A program made the position numbers and the translations under genes. Below the pieces are notes generated by a model that worked only from the letters and a program-made list of their open reading frames with translations, had not been told where the DNA came from and ran no database searches. A stretch of 64,000 nucleotides of DNA. Origin: Phaeosaccion multiseriatum. Lineage: Eukaryota; Ochrophyta, other classes. How positions within the stretch are numbered: position 1 is the first letter of the stretch; every line of letters starts with the position of its first letter. The stretch is taken from assembly GCA_965112735.1 (NCBI GenBank), contig OZ218959.1:2232001-2296000 (forward strand). The letters are read 5' to 3'. Positions 51,241-63,038 of this stretch are shown here, piece after piece.

Positions 51241-53717
51241 TCACAAATTCATGCCTACAGTAATGACCTTGTCGTATACGTCTCGAAAGCCCGACTGCCC
51301 TCCGTAGCGCCGCCGCAGCTCCCCGTATGCTTCCATATCGTACAGCTGCGCAAAGTGCTCTCTGGTGTAGTAGGCGTGGCTGTAAAACACCTTCCTGCCC
51401 CCCGCTGCGGTGAGCACGCCTTCCATCTCTATATTGTCTCTCTGAAACGCATACGTGCTGCTCTTCCTTGGGAGACCGTAGGCACCCACATTGCAGTACA
51501 TGCCCCTGTCGCCAGGCACGGAGAGTATGTTCTCCTTGAGCTGTTGGTTGTGCATGGGAAGCAGCCAAAGTGGCCAGAGCTCCACCTTGTCTTGCAGGTA
51601 CGAGACAAAGCCAGGCATTTCATCCACAGGGAGCATAAAGTCCTGAAGGCATTGTTGTGTGAGTGCGTGTCGGTGTGTGTGTGTGTGTACGTACGAGTAT
51701 GTACGTGTGGGTGGGTGGGTGGGTGGGTGGGTGGGTGTAGATGGGTGTACGGATGTGTGTGTGAATTGGTAAGGGGGAGGTGTCCGAGCAGTAGCAGCAG
51801 TAGGGATACGTGAGACTCGTCGTGGCTCACTCTCGCCATGAAGGTCAAACAACTCAACTTTTTTCACTCACCCAGTTCATGGCACATACGCACACGACTT
51901 CCCCCCTCCCACTCACGCGCCAGGCACTCACTCACGTACTCACCCACCCGCCCACCTACCCACTTACCCACTCACCCACCCACTCACGCACCAAGCACTC
52001 ACTCAACTAACCACCCACCTGCCCACCCACCCACCCACCCACCCACCCACACACACACTCACCCACCCGCCCACCCATCCACCCACCCACCCACTCCCTC
52101 ACTCACCTGCAGCACGAGCTGATGCGTGGGAAAAGCCCACGGGAGCGCCTTGGACAAGGCGAAGAGGCTCGCGCTGGAGAGACCGTCCCCGAACAGGCGG
52201 CCCACGGAATGCGGCACCTTGAAGCTCGCCATCCAAAAGGCGCCGCGGTCGTGTCGGAAGAGGTAGTCCTCGGTGGAGAGAAAGAAGCTCCTGGTGCTAC
52301 CATTCGACCTCGAGGGGTTCGCTGAAGCAGCAGCAGATGCTGGTGAGGGGTCTTGATTTGTGGTGGTGGCGCTTGGCTGGCTCCACTCCACAAGCTTGTA
52401 GAACCACGGCGAGTAGAAGGAGCTCAAACTGTGCGTAGGGTGTTCGGCAGCTTCGGCGTCGTCCCGGCTCGAAAAACTCCCCTCCACCGACACAAACGAC
52501 GTCGGACCAAAGCCAAAGCCCTCCAAAAATGCCACGTTCTCTCCTCCTTCGCCTGCCGTTCCTTTCCCTCCGTCACCGTCGCTCTCTCCACCTCTGCTAT
52601 TCGTTGCGTCCCCCTTCCCTTTGAGCATCTTAAACACTTCTGCCGCTTCGAGAGCCGACTCGTACCATGTAGTCGTGACCTTCACAAATGGCAACGCCTT
52701 ACACAACCGAATTTCAGCCGCAGTGATGATGGCTAGCGAGCCGTAACTGCCCGCTATACCGTGGAACAGGTCAGCACCACCTGCCTCGTCCTCCTGTGCA
52801 GAGACCATCATTACTTCCCCGGTCCCCAGGACCACCTCGTATCTGAGGGCCGTGTCGTGAAAGAAACCTTGCCTAAAGCTAGAGCTCTCTGCAGCGAGGC
52901 CCTGCACACTACCACCCACGGTGATGCCTCGAAACTCTGGCCAAGAGGAGCAGCGGCAGTAGAGAGCATTCGCGGGTGGAGGGAGGGTGGGATTAAACGC
53001 TGCAACGGGGAGAAAGCGAAGGCCAATACTGCGTAAAATGAATTACTTTGCACAAAACAATGTGAAGGAGACCCAAGACCGGGGCAGGGTCTCCCCCCGG
53101 AGGTGTGTAGCTGGACACGTGGGACTGCCCGTTTGTAAAACTTGACCCCCCCCCCCCCCCCGGAGGAAAGAGGAGCAAGAAGAAGTTGGGATACATTTGC
53201 ATACGACTCATCACCCACCCGGAACTACACACGGTATCAAGCCCATAGGAAGCAGCTCTTGAACCAGCTTCTCCATAGACGCCAAGGGCTCCACCCACGC
53301 GGAGCCGCCGGGCTGCAGCCCCACATGGTCTCCGTCAACAGCCTCCTCTGCATCTTCTGCGTCTCGGGTCTTGACACTGACTATTCTGTCCAGCTCTGAA
53401 ATGTCCACCATGAGAGTGTCTTTCTTGTAGGCCTCCGAGCGCATGGTGTGCCCTGATCTCTTCCTCTTGCGGAGGGTGATTAGCTGGTCCGGAGGCTGTC
53501 GCTCTTGGATGGTGCTTCTGATGGCGGATACGGCCCGATGGTGGGCCTCGTCTAAGCCGTAGAAGGTACCGCTGCTGCTGGTGCTGGCATCTTCGCAGCT
53601 TCCACTACCACCACTACTGCTGCTGTCCTCTACTCCTCCTGTTGCTGCTGCTCCCCTCTGCGAGGATGCGGCTAAGAGGAATATCAGGACCACAGTTTCC
53701 GTAGCTGTGACCCGCAT
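51241..53717 (-). CDS. DHCR24-like FAD-linked oxidoreductase with N-terminal signal, three exons
   Basis: Predicted 576 residues. Exons in transcription order: 53717-53219, 52936-52107, 51642-51241. The first 24 residues (VVLIFLLAASSQRGAAA) look like a signal peptide or membrane anchor. The FAD-binding type-4 fold is seen in LQPGGSAWVEPLASMEKLV and FRGITVGGSVQGLAAESSSF, then ALRYEVVLGTGEVMMVSA, DLFHGIAGSYGSLAIITAAE and a C-terminus, GGRKVFYSHAYYTREHFAQL, ending FRDVYDKVITVGMNL. This order is that of delta24-sterol reductase (DHCR24/DIMINUTO), an ER enzyme reducing the sterol side-chain double bond. A long Gly/Ser/Asp-rich insert lies near residues 250-275 and another near 335. Several DHCR24-like paralogues in protists have unproved substrates, so I keep the functional claim at family level. 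Confidence 0.85.
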
Positions 53718-53885
53718 GGCTCAACAAGGGAGCTTCTCGTAGAGAGAGAGAGGAGGTGAGGGAGAAAGGAAGACCAAAAAGAGAGGGTGCGATCCATTTG
53801 TGAACCTTTTAGGAGCACAACACCCGAGCCTTCTCGCGATTTTGTTCCCGCCGATCAGACGATATCACTTTAAGAAAGGAAAGCT
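53718..53885. promoter_or_regulatory. Divergent 168-bp upstream region
   Basis: The DHCR24-like gene (start 53717, -) and the unknown gene at 53886 (+) are divergent. No core promoter motif is clear; a GA-rich stretch occurs at 53735-53770. Confidence 0.45.
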
Positions 53886-54524
53886 ATGGCATCAGCGAAA
53901 GAGAATACCGCCAAGGCCAACACTACTACAGAAGCAGGGACTGGGGAAGCGTCAGGGGGGGGGGGAGAGGGGACAGACATCCCTGACGCCCGAAACGCCT
54001 GCGCGGACCCAGCGCGGGGAGCACCCAACTCCTCCCCGCTTAGGGTCGTAGTCAACCGAAGATGGAGGTACAAAGGCCCAAACCTCAAGGCCGCCATCAA
54101 AAATAAGAGAAAGCGGCCGGAGCCGATCGTGGAGGTGGAGAAAGACGCGACGAGAAGTGGACTTGGCCTGCTGAGAGGTGAGGGGAAGGACGCGAGAAAG
54201 CGACGGAAGGCCGCGACAAAGGTAGACGAAAACAAAATGGGCGAGGAGGGGTGGGTGAGGCCCCTGTATGCTGCAGCAGCAGCTCTTCAGCAGCAGATAG
54301 ACGAGAGCGCGACAGCGTCCAGCGGGACGGAGGGGGGCGCGCCAATGAGAGTGGTGGGCCCTCGAGGGGTAATAAAAGGACCCAGTATCCGCATCGCTTC
54401 GATCGACCTCCCCATTGGGCCGGTGTCTCCCACCTACTCCAGAGCGTTTGTCGCGCCAGCCAGAACTACACCCAGACCTGCACAGAGAACGGGAGCGACC
54501 CGACACTACAAGGGGGGGAGCTAG
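53886..54524 (+). CDS. Hypothetical basic, low-complexity protein, single exon
   Basis: An intronless open frame of 212 residues starting ATGGCATCAGCG. I do not recognise a family. The protein is rich in Ala, Gly, Lys, Arg and Pro, with basic clusters (AAIKNKRKRPEP near residue 70 and DARKRRKAATK near 103) that would serve as nuclear-localisation signals. A patch RVVVNRRWRYKGPNLKAAI is matched loosely by a later one, RVVGPRGVIKGPSIRIASI, suggesting a degenerate internal repeat ending in KGP-(N/S)-hydrophobic. No signal peptide or membrane segment is apparent. The divergent placement with the DHCR24-like gene supports a real transcript. Coding potential is moderate because GC-rich DNA keeps long frames open by chance. 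Confidence 0.5.
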   Translation: MASAKENTAKANTTTEAGTGEASGGGGEGTDIPDARNACADPARGAPNSSPLRVVVNRRWRYKGPNLKAAIKNKRKRPEPIVEVEKDATRSGLGLLRGEGKDARKRRKAATKVDENKMGEEGWVRPLYAAAAALQQQIDESATASSGTEGGAPMRVVGPRGVIKGPSIRIASIDLPIGPVSPTYSRAFVAPARTTPRPAQRTGATRHYKGGS

Positions 54525-55300
54525 GTCGAGCAGCAGCAATGGCGGCGGCGGCGGCGGCGGTGGCAGGAGGAGGACGAGGAAGGGAGACGTGCTGAGTGAG
54601 CTCACGGGATTGCAGTAGCTGCAAGAGCGAGTTCGTGGGAGATCAGAAGAGAGAATCAGGACACCAAGGCCGCTGATACTCTAGCGTCAAGCGCGGCACT
54701 CGCTGGAATTGCAGGGCGGAGGGAGAACGGAATTGCCTCGCTCTTCTAGCGACCAAGTCAACCACTATACTAGCTTAGCGTCGAAGACGGGCCGGGGGGG
54801 GGGGGGGGGGGCACAGGTTGGCGTAGGAATAGCGTCGAGTCGTGGGCGTGTATACACGATACGTATTGAAGGAAGTTACGCCACCTTGTCTGTGTTCTCG
54901 GTCTCTCGCTTTGCTAGCCCGACATACTGATTGGCAGAGAGGTTGAACAAGCAGAGTGACCAGGGAGCTTCAACGGGTGGTGAGGGGCACCACAAGCCCA
55001 AGGCACACCACGCAGAAGAGAAGGGAATGAAGGGAACCGTACCGCACTGCAAACATGGCGGGAGTCGTTATCGTTATTGCTCCTTCACAATACCAAAAAC
55101 ATGCATGAATAGCCATCCCCAAAAGCAACAACAGAGGGATAGTAAAGTCTGATGTCGCTCCACCCTGTTGTGATACTAGCTAGGCCATCATACTAGTCAG
55201 GCCATCATCGTTTCGCTGAATCCGTAGAGCAAGCAACGCAAACAAATCGAGCGCCCAGTTTTTCACCATCCCGACGGGCCGACCTACTGAGCCTCACCCC
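54525..55300. other. Intergenic region, convergent, no gene seen
   Basis: It separates the stop codons of the unknown gene at 53886 (+) and the zinc-finger/ankyrin gene (-). Apart from a G homopolymer of about 20 at 54791-54811, the sequence is non-repetitive. Short open frames on both strands have no recognisable motif. No tRNA or other RNA gene was found by eye. Confidence 0.5.
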
Positions 55301-58034
55301 TCAGCCCAGCAGCGACTGCAAAGAGTCCATCGTCATCATCTCCTGCACTGCGAGAGACGCTGCCGTGGCCGAGTCAGCCGCGGCGATGGTGAAGAGCCGT
55401 TCTTCCGCAGCTGGCTCGATCGGCGAGTTGTGTGGCCTGCTAAAAGCATCGTCCGCAGGGGCTCGCAAGTACTTGGCGCGAAGGACACTGAAGGGCACGA
55501 CATCGCGGAGTGGCGGCTCTCGATCTTTGCTGGCCGTGTGCTGGGCCTTATTGCCAGCCATTCGGGCGGCAAGACTCCCTGCAGCAGCAGGAGGAGGAGC
55601 CTTCTCCCCTTGCTCTTGCTTCCGTCCTTGTTCTTTTTGGGCCGCCCCCAGCACGATATCGCGTACCTCGGCGTCCTCCCAATCGTGCCCATCGTCATCA
55701 TCATTATCATCATCGTCATCATCCCTCTCGCCGCCATTTGTAAGGGTATTGGTTGCGCCAGCTCCTGCCCCCTCTTCTGCTGCTCTTCTCATCGCTCTGT
55801 CGGTCCCACCACCGCCGGTGCCGATGCGCACTCTTCGACACCGCGCATCGATCCGGGAACCTTCCCCGCCCCGGACACGCATGCCCTCTCTCCAACCGGG
55901 CTTCTGACTCTCTGTGGCCATGAAGCGAGCGTACTTCTCTGCCTGCCCCCTCTTGTAGTCTTCCGCCAGTCCATCGTACATGACCTGAACAAGCTCTCGG
56001 TTGTCCGCCTTCTGACGGGCTCGAAACTGGTCTCTCTTTCCCTGAAAGAAGATTGGGCTGTGCCAGTGGGCCTCGGGAAGCTCTCCCTTGGGCAGCTGCC
56101 GGACTTTGCTGCCCTGGCGCTCGAGCTCGGCGTTTACAATGGCCTTCGCCAGCTCCACACGCCCTCGGAATTCGGCAACCTGTCGAGGGTATGGATTGGA
56201 GTCAGGAAGAGAGGGGAAAGATGATGGTCGACCACGATAAGAAGACCCTCGTTAATGACACGATGATGAACCTCATTAGCGACACTATAGGGACCCTCAT
56301 GAACGACATGACGACGACCCTCATTATCAACATTATAACGACCCTCATTAACGACACTATAACGACAGTCAATGAACTATAGCGACCCTCACTAACGACA
56401 TTATAACGACCCTCATTATCGACACTATAACGACAGTCAATGAACTATAGCGACCCTCACTAACGACATTATAACGACCCTCATTAACGACACATAAATG
56501 ACCCGCTTAAATGACACTAAAGTGGCCCTCAATAGCGACACTGTGATGACCCTCATTAACTACACGAGCCCAACAGGGTGTCAGTGTCTCGGTACCGTCG
56601 ACTGCCGGAGACTGGGCTTGAGATTGACCTCACTCCTGGAAGACGGTAGCGGGACACGCCCCTTGACATACGTACACCCCCTCTATCCTCTTGGACACCC
56701 CATATCATACAGACATCCCCTTCTCTGACTGCCATGGAGACAAGCCATCTCCTTGTCGGTATCGGCACCATTCATACCTGTCTCGGTACCCATCCGTCGT
56801 TATCCACGGGGTCTACGTCACACTTGCTCTCTAGCAGCAGCTGAGCCACCTCCATGGCACCAACCTCTGCCGCGAGGTGCAGTGGAGTCCGCCCGAGCAC
56901 ATCGCGGGGGCTTGGAGCGGCCTTGAAGTGGTGTAGGAGCAAGTACACTACCTCGGCACTGCCGCTCTGTGTGGTTGGGTTGGGTTTGGGTTCGTGCACC
57001 GGTCGTCCAGGGAGAGAGAGAATCGAAAAAAGAAGGGGGTGAGAGAGAGGGAGAGCGTGCGTGGAAAGAGAGAGGGAGGAGAGAGGGGAGAGAGAGAAGG
57101 GAGAGAGAGAGAAGGGGGGTGACAGAAAAGAGAGCAGGGTAGGGCCGCGTTGAGGCCCATCGAGAGATACGTGGATGGTCAAGATGATGCGAGACAAAGA
57201 ACGCAGCCTGTCCACGGAGCTCGCTCGCTACTTTAGTGAAGTATGTACAATGTGCTACCCCTCTGAGCAGCCAGACATACCGCTGCCGCCAAATGCAGAG
57301 GCGTCTCCTGCATGCTTCCTGTGGTCGGGGTGGGGGAGGCCTTGTGCTTGAGGAGCACCTGCACACACTTGCGGTGGCGGTTCTTGCAGGCCAGATGCAG
57401 CGGTCTCCACCCCTTGCTGGTCTGTCCCTCCACGAGGGCGTTATTCTCGAGCAGGACGCGGACCAGCTCAACATTGCCCGCTTGACACGCGAGATGCAGG
57501 GGAGTCCAGCCCCCCTTCATGAAAAATATCATTACAGAAGCAGAAGAAAGGAGGGAGGGGACGAGTTTCACTCGGACGTATGTGCCTATGGGGGTCGCTT
57601 GCCCGCTTGCCTTGTTGCGAGGAGAGACCATCCCGGCGAGGCGAAATAGGACTGCCGCAGATGAATAGGACACTGTACCGTTCACTTACCTCATCAGCTG
57701 CGTTAACATTGTATCCCTCCTCGATGGCTTTGCGCAGCTGCGTTGCTCTCATGGAAACTGCAGCCCTCCCGAAAAAGGGCCTGTACAGCTTCTGCCTCTC
57801 TGTCGAAGGCCTCCCACAGATCTGGCAATTCGAGGTGCACCGAGCGTTGATCTTCCCACATGTGTGGCAGTACCAATTGGATGCTTCTCCCTCATCAGAA
57901 CTGCTCACAGGACCGCTCTCTTCTCGTTCAACCATGGCGCCTACTGTTGATGCCTCTCCTGATCTGCGCCCCTCCATCCCTGATAGAAGCGGTGGAAAGG
58001 TCCGATCCGAGGACCATGCAACAGAGTCTGCCAT
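55301..58034 (-). CDS. RanBP2-type zinc finger plus ankyrin-repeat protein, five exons
   Basis: Predicted 548 residues. Exons in transcription order: 58034-57690, 57514-57281, 56966-56778 (all phase 0), then 56179-55301. The first exon encodes a RanBP2/NZF-type zinc finger, WYCHTCGKINARCTSNCQICG, in which four cysteines are visible. Ankyrin repeats follow: AIEEGYNVNAADE joined to GGWTPLHLACQAGNVELVRV, GWRPLHLACKNRHRKCVQVL, ETPLHLAAASGSAEVVYLLL, GRTPLHLAAEVGAMEVAQLL, and DGWVPRQ joined to VAEFRGRVELAKAIVNAE. The last join bridges a minisatellite intron yet restores a complete repeat, which is good evidence for the model. The C-terminal 200 residues include HSPIFFQGKRDQFRARQKAD, an Asp run and a helical end, with no family I recognise. 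NZF fingers often bind ubiquitin or RNA, so an adaptor role is plausible but unproved. Confidence 0.8.
56225..56575 (-). repeat. Intronic minisatellite, roughly 24-bp unit with a longer-period structure
   Basis: About fourteen degenerate copies of CGACCCTCATTAACGACACT fill the intron before the last exon of the zinc-finger/ankyrin gene. A longer period is visible: GACAGTCAATGAACTATAGC occurs at 56365-56384 and again at 56431-56450. Confidence 0.92.
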
Positions 58035-58353
<319 letters not shown>

Positions 58354-59514
58354 ATGAGCGCCACTGGCTTCGGTGTCTGCGGGCATAAGAACTCTTACAA
58401 TACAAGGGTCAAATGTGGGAACTGGATAGAGGACAGGTGGGTGTTCATCAGACAACGAAAGAGAGCGGGGAAGATCCATTCCTTTTCAGGGAGGCCTTCT
58501 CCCCCTTTCCTCTGCTATCATGGGAAGAGTATATCCATCCAAACCTTATCTCTCCACGCTCCCGGACTTTACGTGATGCGCATGTTGCCTTCCTCCCTCC
58601 TCCCCCCACCGCCCCCCGCTCTTCGCTCTACTCACCATCTCAGGGCGGGAATCGAGCTAAAGGCCGGACTCATCCCACAGCCGCACCTACCTGTGCCCTC
58701 CAGCACAGTACGGTCTGATTTCATCGACCCAAGATGCGTAGTAGACACGCGGCCTGCAGTAGATCAGAATCTTCCCTCGGTGCTGGTAAGTCTATCCATG
58801 GGTGGTGGACTGAGCACGCCGGCTATAATCCTTCCAGGCCCTAGTTCCTAATGTCTGCAGTGCGTGGCATGTTTCGCCTGGGGATTGCGGCCTGAGAGTG
58901 ATCAGACGCTCAGTGTAGTCGAAGCTGTTTCCAACCCCTGCTTCCTCCTCCGCACCCTTTCTCAGGAAGTGAAAGACAAGAACAGGAATGGGACTCCGGT
59001 GGAATTGCTCTTTGGGCACATGGAGAGTGCCGGAAGGACAGCAAGGCAAGACGCAAACGAGCGTTTCATGACGGTCTCTCGAACCGCGTTTCAGAACTCA
59101 TTCCCGTCGTACTCACCGTGTCTAGTCCCAGGTAGGTGTAGCTGATGCGAGTATGGAGGGCGTGGGGGGCATGCCAGCGAGTGCGCCTTGTTATGCTTTT
59201 GGCTTTCCTTTTGGCGTATTCCTTCGTTACCTCCCGCTCCTCCTGCTCTCCCTCACTTTCTTCCTTTCTCTCTCTCTCTCTCTCTCTCACCCCTATATAT
59301 ACCCCACTCTACTCCACTATTTTCATCAGGCGAGGTGTCGCCCCAGACTGAGCCCCCCCGCGAGAAGATGCAAGCGCGGCAGGCGAAGATCGCCCGGGAG
59401 CGTCTGGCGTGCACATCGTTCGCCACCACCAATCAGCTCATGTCCCAAAGGGCACAGGCCAAGGTCGATCACCAGCGGATGAACCGGCAGCTGAGTCTAC
59501 AGACGAACCAGTAG
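58354..59514 (+). CDS. Conserved-looking small protein, possibly axonemal, four exons
   Basis: Predicted 191 residues. Exons 58354-58436, 58644-58785, 58966-59131 and 59330-59514 keep phase and use good GT-AG sites. The start MSATGFGVCGHKNSYNTRVK followed by CGNWIEDR has the look of short ciliary microtubule-associated proteins, whose N-termini often contain GNW-E/D motifs. I cannot name a family with confidence. Residues about 85-120 include ELLFGHMESAGRTARQDANE, then ERFMTVSRTAFQNSFPSY. The C-terminus is a helical, Arg/Gln-rich segment (QARQAKIARERLACTSF... LMSQRAQAKVDHQR). No signal peptide or membrane span is present. The alternative is an unrelated lineage-specific protein. The intron structure makes a spurious gene unlikely. 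Confidence 0.6.
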
Positions 59515-59716
59515 ACGAGCTGCCAGGAGGAACCAAGCTCAGTCAGAAGCTGAGCCAAGAGCAGACGAGCTGCCAGTCCGAAGAAGAGGGCAGACACGCG
59601 GCGCCGGTCTTTGCGAAGGCTGACTTGACTGACCCTCGAGGTTGACGCTGAGCTTCATGGCAAAGGAGCCCTCGCAAAAGTAAGGCACCGCGCCGTTCGC
59701 GGGGCCACCAGCGCCA

Positions 59717-59850
59717 CTCTTCCGTGCCTTCCTTCACTACTCGGCGTCACTCTTCCGTGCCTTCCTTCACTACTCGGCGTCACTCTTCCGTGCCTTCCTT
59801 CACTACTCGGCGCCACTCTTCCGTGCCTTCCTTCACTACTCGGGGGGCGT
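59717..59850 (+). repeat. 33-bp tandem repeat, four copies
   Basis: The unit begins CTCTTCCGTGCCTTCCTTC and ends CTACTCGGCGTCA. The copies differ by one or two bases, and the fourth has a short G insertion. Confidence 0.93.
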
Positions 59851-60189
59851 CACGAGTCGCGCTCCAGCCTCCCCCCGTGAGGTACTGGGGGGTCCAGCCT
59901 CCCCCCGCGAGGTACTGGGGGGGGGGGGAGATATGGGTCACACTTTGAAGTCCTACGCTAAAGTAACATGTTAATAGAGTGCGGAAAAAAATAACATGCC
60001 GCGAGGGAAACGGGGCACGCACGCAGTCCCACCCGCCAGTCCAGTGTACAGGCCAAACACCACTCCACCCGGTCTTGAGCGGGCAGAACATGGGAAAGAG
60101 TGACACAGATGCTCAAATGAACAAGGGGAGGCAGGACCAGGAGCTTTATTCTCTCTTACTGGATTCGGTATGGTGCGATACCCAAGGTT

Positions 60190-60263
60190 TACGTCACACT
60201 TGCTCTCTAGCAGCAGCTGAGCCACCTCCATGGCACCAACCTCTGCCGCGAGGTGCAGTGGAG
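60190..60263 (-). pseudogene. 74-bp copy of an ankyrin-repeat exon fragment
   Basis: Positions 60190-60263 are identical to 56814-56887, part of the third exon of the zinc-finger/ankyrin gene. Read on the minus strand it encodes APLHLAAEVGAMEVAQLL and on into ESKCDV. The copy is cut off on both sides with unrelated flanks and no splice signals. It is a duplicated fragment rather than a gene. Perfect identity indicates a recent copy or gene conversion. Confidence 0.85.
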
Positions 60264-60362
60264 CTCGGAGCGGGATACGCAAAGTATGATGCTGCCCACT
60301 TCATTCCAGGTGTTGCACCATTTCAGGAGTGGATGGATCGAGGGATCGATGACTCAATTGAT

Positions 60363-63038
60363 TCACTTTTTTTTTGGTCTGGCCTTTGGCTTGGGCCGGA
60401 TCTTGCCGGTCGGCTTTGCCCTCTTGGTGCTCGGCTTCGCTTCGAGAGGAGCCATGGCCGCCATTGCCCCTAAGGACGACCCTCCTACTACTCCCCCTGG
60501 TAGTGCTACTGCTGCTGCTGCAGCTGCTGCTGGTGCAGAGGACGCCCCACTCGGTGCATCATCATCGTTGTCGCCATCAGCGGCTGCATGAACACCCCCC
60601 CCGCCCCCTCCATCCTCCTCCTCGTCGTCGTTGTCAGAGAGGTCCATCCGGTCGTCGTCTTGTGGTCCCTTCTTGCCAGCGCTGGCGCCGGCCTTGGCCT
60701 TGCGCTGCTTCTTCGCCTTGCCCTTCCCTGCTGCAGAAGGAGCAGCAGCTCCATCATCATCCTCATAATAGTCAACACCACCACCCCAATCATAATCCGC
60801 AGCTGCTGCAGCCCCCCCTCCAACATCCAGAAACACCCCCTCCCCCTCCAAGGCCTGCAAGTACGTCTCTCTCATGTGAGAGCAGGAAGGGGCATCAAAG
60901 GTTCCGTCTCCAAAACGTTCCTCCAACTCCTCCTGCCTTACTCTCCACGCCTCCTCTTGTCGCTGCACCACGTCGGGGAAATCCTGCGCAAAGGCAAAGT
61001 CGTCCACCAGCTTCAACACCCACCGCCGCTGCGAGGCATGCAGGAGCGCCACCCCTTCCAGTATGCGTTTCAGTTCGTTCGGAGTGACGCTGAGTCGCTC
61101 CTGCAGCTGGACTCTGTTCACGGCGCCATACCGATGAAGCAGCAGCAGCACGGCATCGCGGGCGTCCCGGAAGCGTTTCTCCTCCTTCCTGCGGCTATTA
61201 CTCCCCTCTCCTCCGCCGCCTTCCCCACTCCCCCCCCCCCCTCCTCTTCCTCCTCCTCCTCGCTTCGTCCTCTCCAGCACTATCATGTCACTGCTCTTTA
61301 GCACCCAATTCCCTCGCAGTAGCCGTGCGTGTTTCTCGAGATAGTTCACCATGGCCTGCTGTGGAATGTTACTCGCCACGTCTAGGAGCATTCGGAAGCA
61401 AAGCACCGTAGCGCGTTTAAGAAAACCCAACACCACCTCCTCCTTCTCCTCCAGTATAGGCAGATTCACGTCGATGGCATTGTTGCTGCTGCCCCCCCCC
61501 ATACCCTGACCACCCCCACCCTGTCCTCCTGCGTCCCCCTCCCCTCCTGCCTCTCCCTCCCCCTTCATGGCCAGTGACGCCAACTCTCTGCCCCCGAGGT
61601 AGTTGAGTGTATCGAGATAGGTGAGCTCGTCCCCTGCAAAGTCGAGGGGGTCGACTATCTTGTCGTCGTCCTCGGACTGAAGCGTCATTCTTGAGAAGGC
61701 TTGTCTGCGGGGTGGAAGAAAAGTCAAAGTGAAAAGGTGCAGGTTTTAGAAGGTGAATGACATTGAAGTACACAAATCGTCGTCTTTTGTGTGTGCTGTT
61801 GTTGTCTGTTGTTGTTGTTGTTGTTGCTGTTGTTTGGGGGCGGGCGAGCAAACAGTAGTCAGTAAGAGAAGAGGGGAAAATTGCTGAGAGGGCAAAAGGG
61901 AGCACAGCCACCAGTCCACCCATTAGTCGAGAGCAGCAGTCAAAGTCAAAGTACAGCCCCCCCCGAGCAGCAGTTGGCTCCTTTGCTCCAAGCGAACCAG
62001 CAAAGGCATCGGATACCCCTCTCCTTGCAGAAGCCTCTCGCTGCCCTGCCGTACTCACTTGCACTCATGGTCATCCACGTCTTGCACATTCAGCTCCACC
62101 CAGAGCTCTTGCTCCTCCTGTTGGCGCTTGTAGGCATAGCTGTTCTTCCGAGCCGCCATCGCACGCTCCGATTCCTTCTTCTTGTATCCTACCTGCAGGG
62201 TTGTTGTGTGTGCGTTGCAAGACGAGCACGAGAGCGGACAGAGAGAGGGACAGAGAGGGAGAGAGTGTGTGTGAGAGAGAGAGGTTGTCAAGAACGAGGG
62301 CGAGAGTGACACACAGGCGCGCACGGCGTGGGACCTAGCTCTACACGTGCTGGAAGGTTTAGGCGTTAGGCCTCACTCTCGCACCCACCCAACCATCTAC
62401 CCACCCACCCACCTGCTGTACAACTGGAGCGGTCTTGGCCTTCTCCTTCTCCTCCTCCTCGTCCAGGTCAACTTCCACCTCTACGTCTCTAGCGTCATCC
62501 ACGTGCTGAAAGGTCGGCCTCATTTGCATGATGGAATGTACAGGGGTGAGGAAGAGCTTATTGTCCTCCACAACACCCACTGCATAGTTGGTCACGGGCT
62601 TCAGGGCGACTCCCGACGACTTGACAGTCGCCAGGCGTAAGTGTGCCGGGGCCTGGTTGTCGTAGTTCTTGCCATAGTCCATGATGGAGTGCTCGACCTA
62701 GAGAGACAGAGAGGTACAGAGAGAGAGAGAGAGGCGGGGGAGGCAGGGCTGAGTGTCCACCACTTGCTTCCTTCCTCAGTGCAGGTAGCTAGCCTGCTTA
62801 GGATAGATACACATGGTAGGATAGTGTACGTCTTGCGGCCTACCCTCCCTGCAGCTACCTCTCTACTGACCTCGAGGAGCGCGTTCTTCGGCTTAGCTCT
62901 CGCCTTAACTGGGGGCTCCAGCGCCCGGTCCCTGGGCCTCAATGGATACTGCAGCAGATACAGGCGCTCTCGCATGCCTTGTGAGATCACCACATCCATC
63001 TCCCGCACCACGGGGTCGTCGTCCTCCGTGGAAGGCAT
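60363..63038 (-). CDS. RPC5: RNA polymerase III subunit RPC5 (POLR3E, Sin-like), four exons
   Basis: Predicted 642 residues. Exons in transcription order: 63038-62871, 62697-62413, 62192-62059, 61704-60363. The N-terminus carries the family signature EDDDPVVREMDVVISQGMRE and RLYLLQYPLRPRDRALEPP. The second exon has NKLFLTPVHSIMQMRPTFQH, and the third links to DPLDFAGDELTYLDTLNYLG. RPC5 pairs with RPC4 in the TFIIF-like module of Pol III, which works at promoter opening and termination for tRNA and 5S genes in the nucleus. The central part contains winged-helix-like segments (RYGAVNRVQLQERLSVTPNE and VTPNELKRILEGVALLHASQ). The C-terminal 130 residues are Ala/Asp/Lys-rich, ending in a basic PKPKARPKKK tail, a likely nuclear signal. 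The start is the ATG just before the signature. Family assignment is strong. Confidence 0.87.

Larger units (their letters stand above)
59515..60362. other. Convergent intergenic region with tandem repeats and a duplicated ankyrin fragment
   Basis: It lies between the small protein (+) and RPC5 (-). It holds a 33-bp tandem repeat (59717-59850), a two-copy repeat of CAGCCTCCCCCCG(T/C)GAGGTACT (59868-59925) and the ankyrin-exon fragment at 60190-60263. Nothing else looks coding. The last part, 60264-60362, leads directly to the RPC5 stop. Confidence 0.6.
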
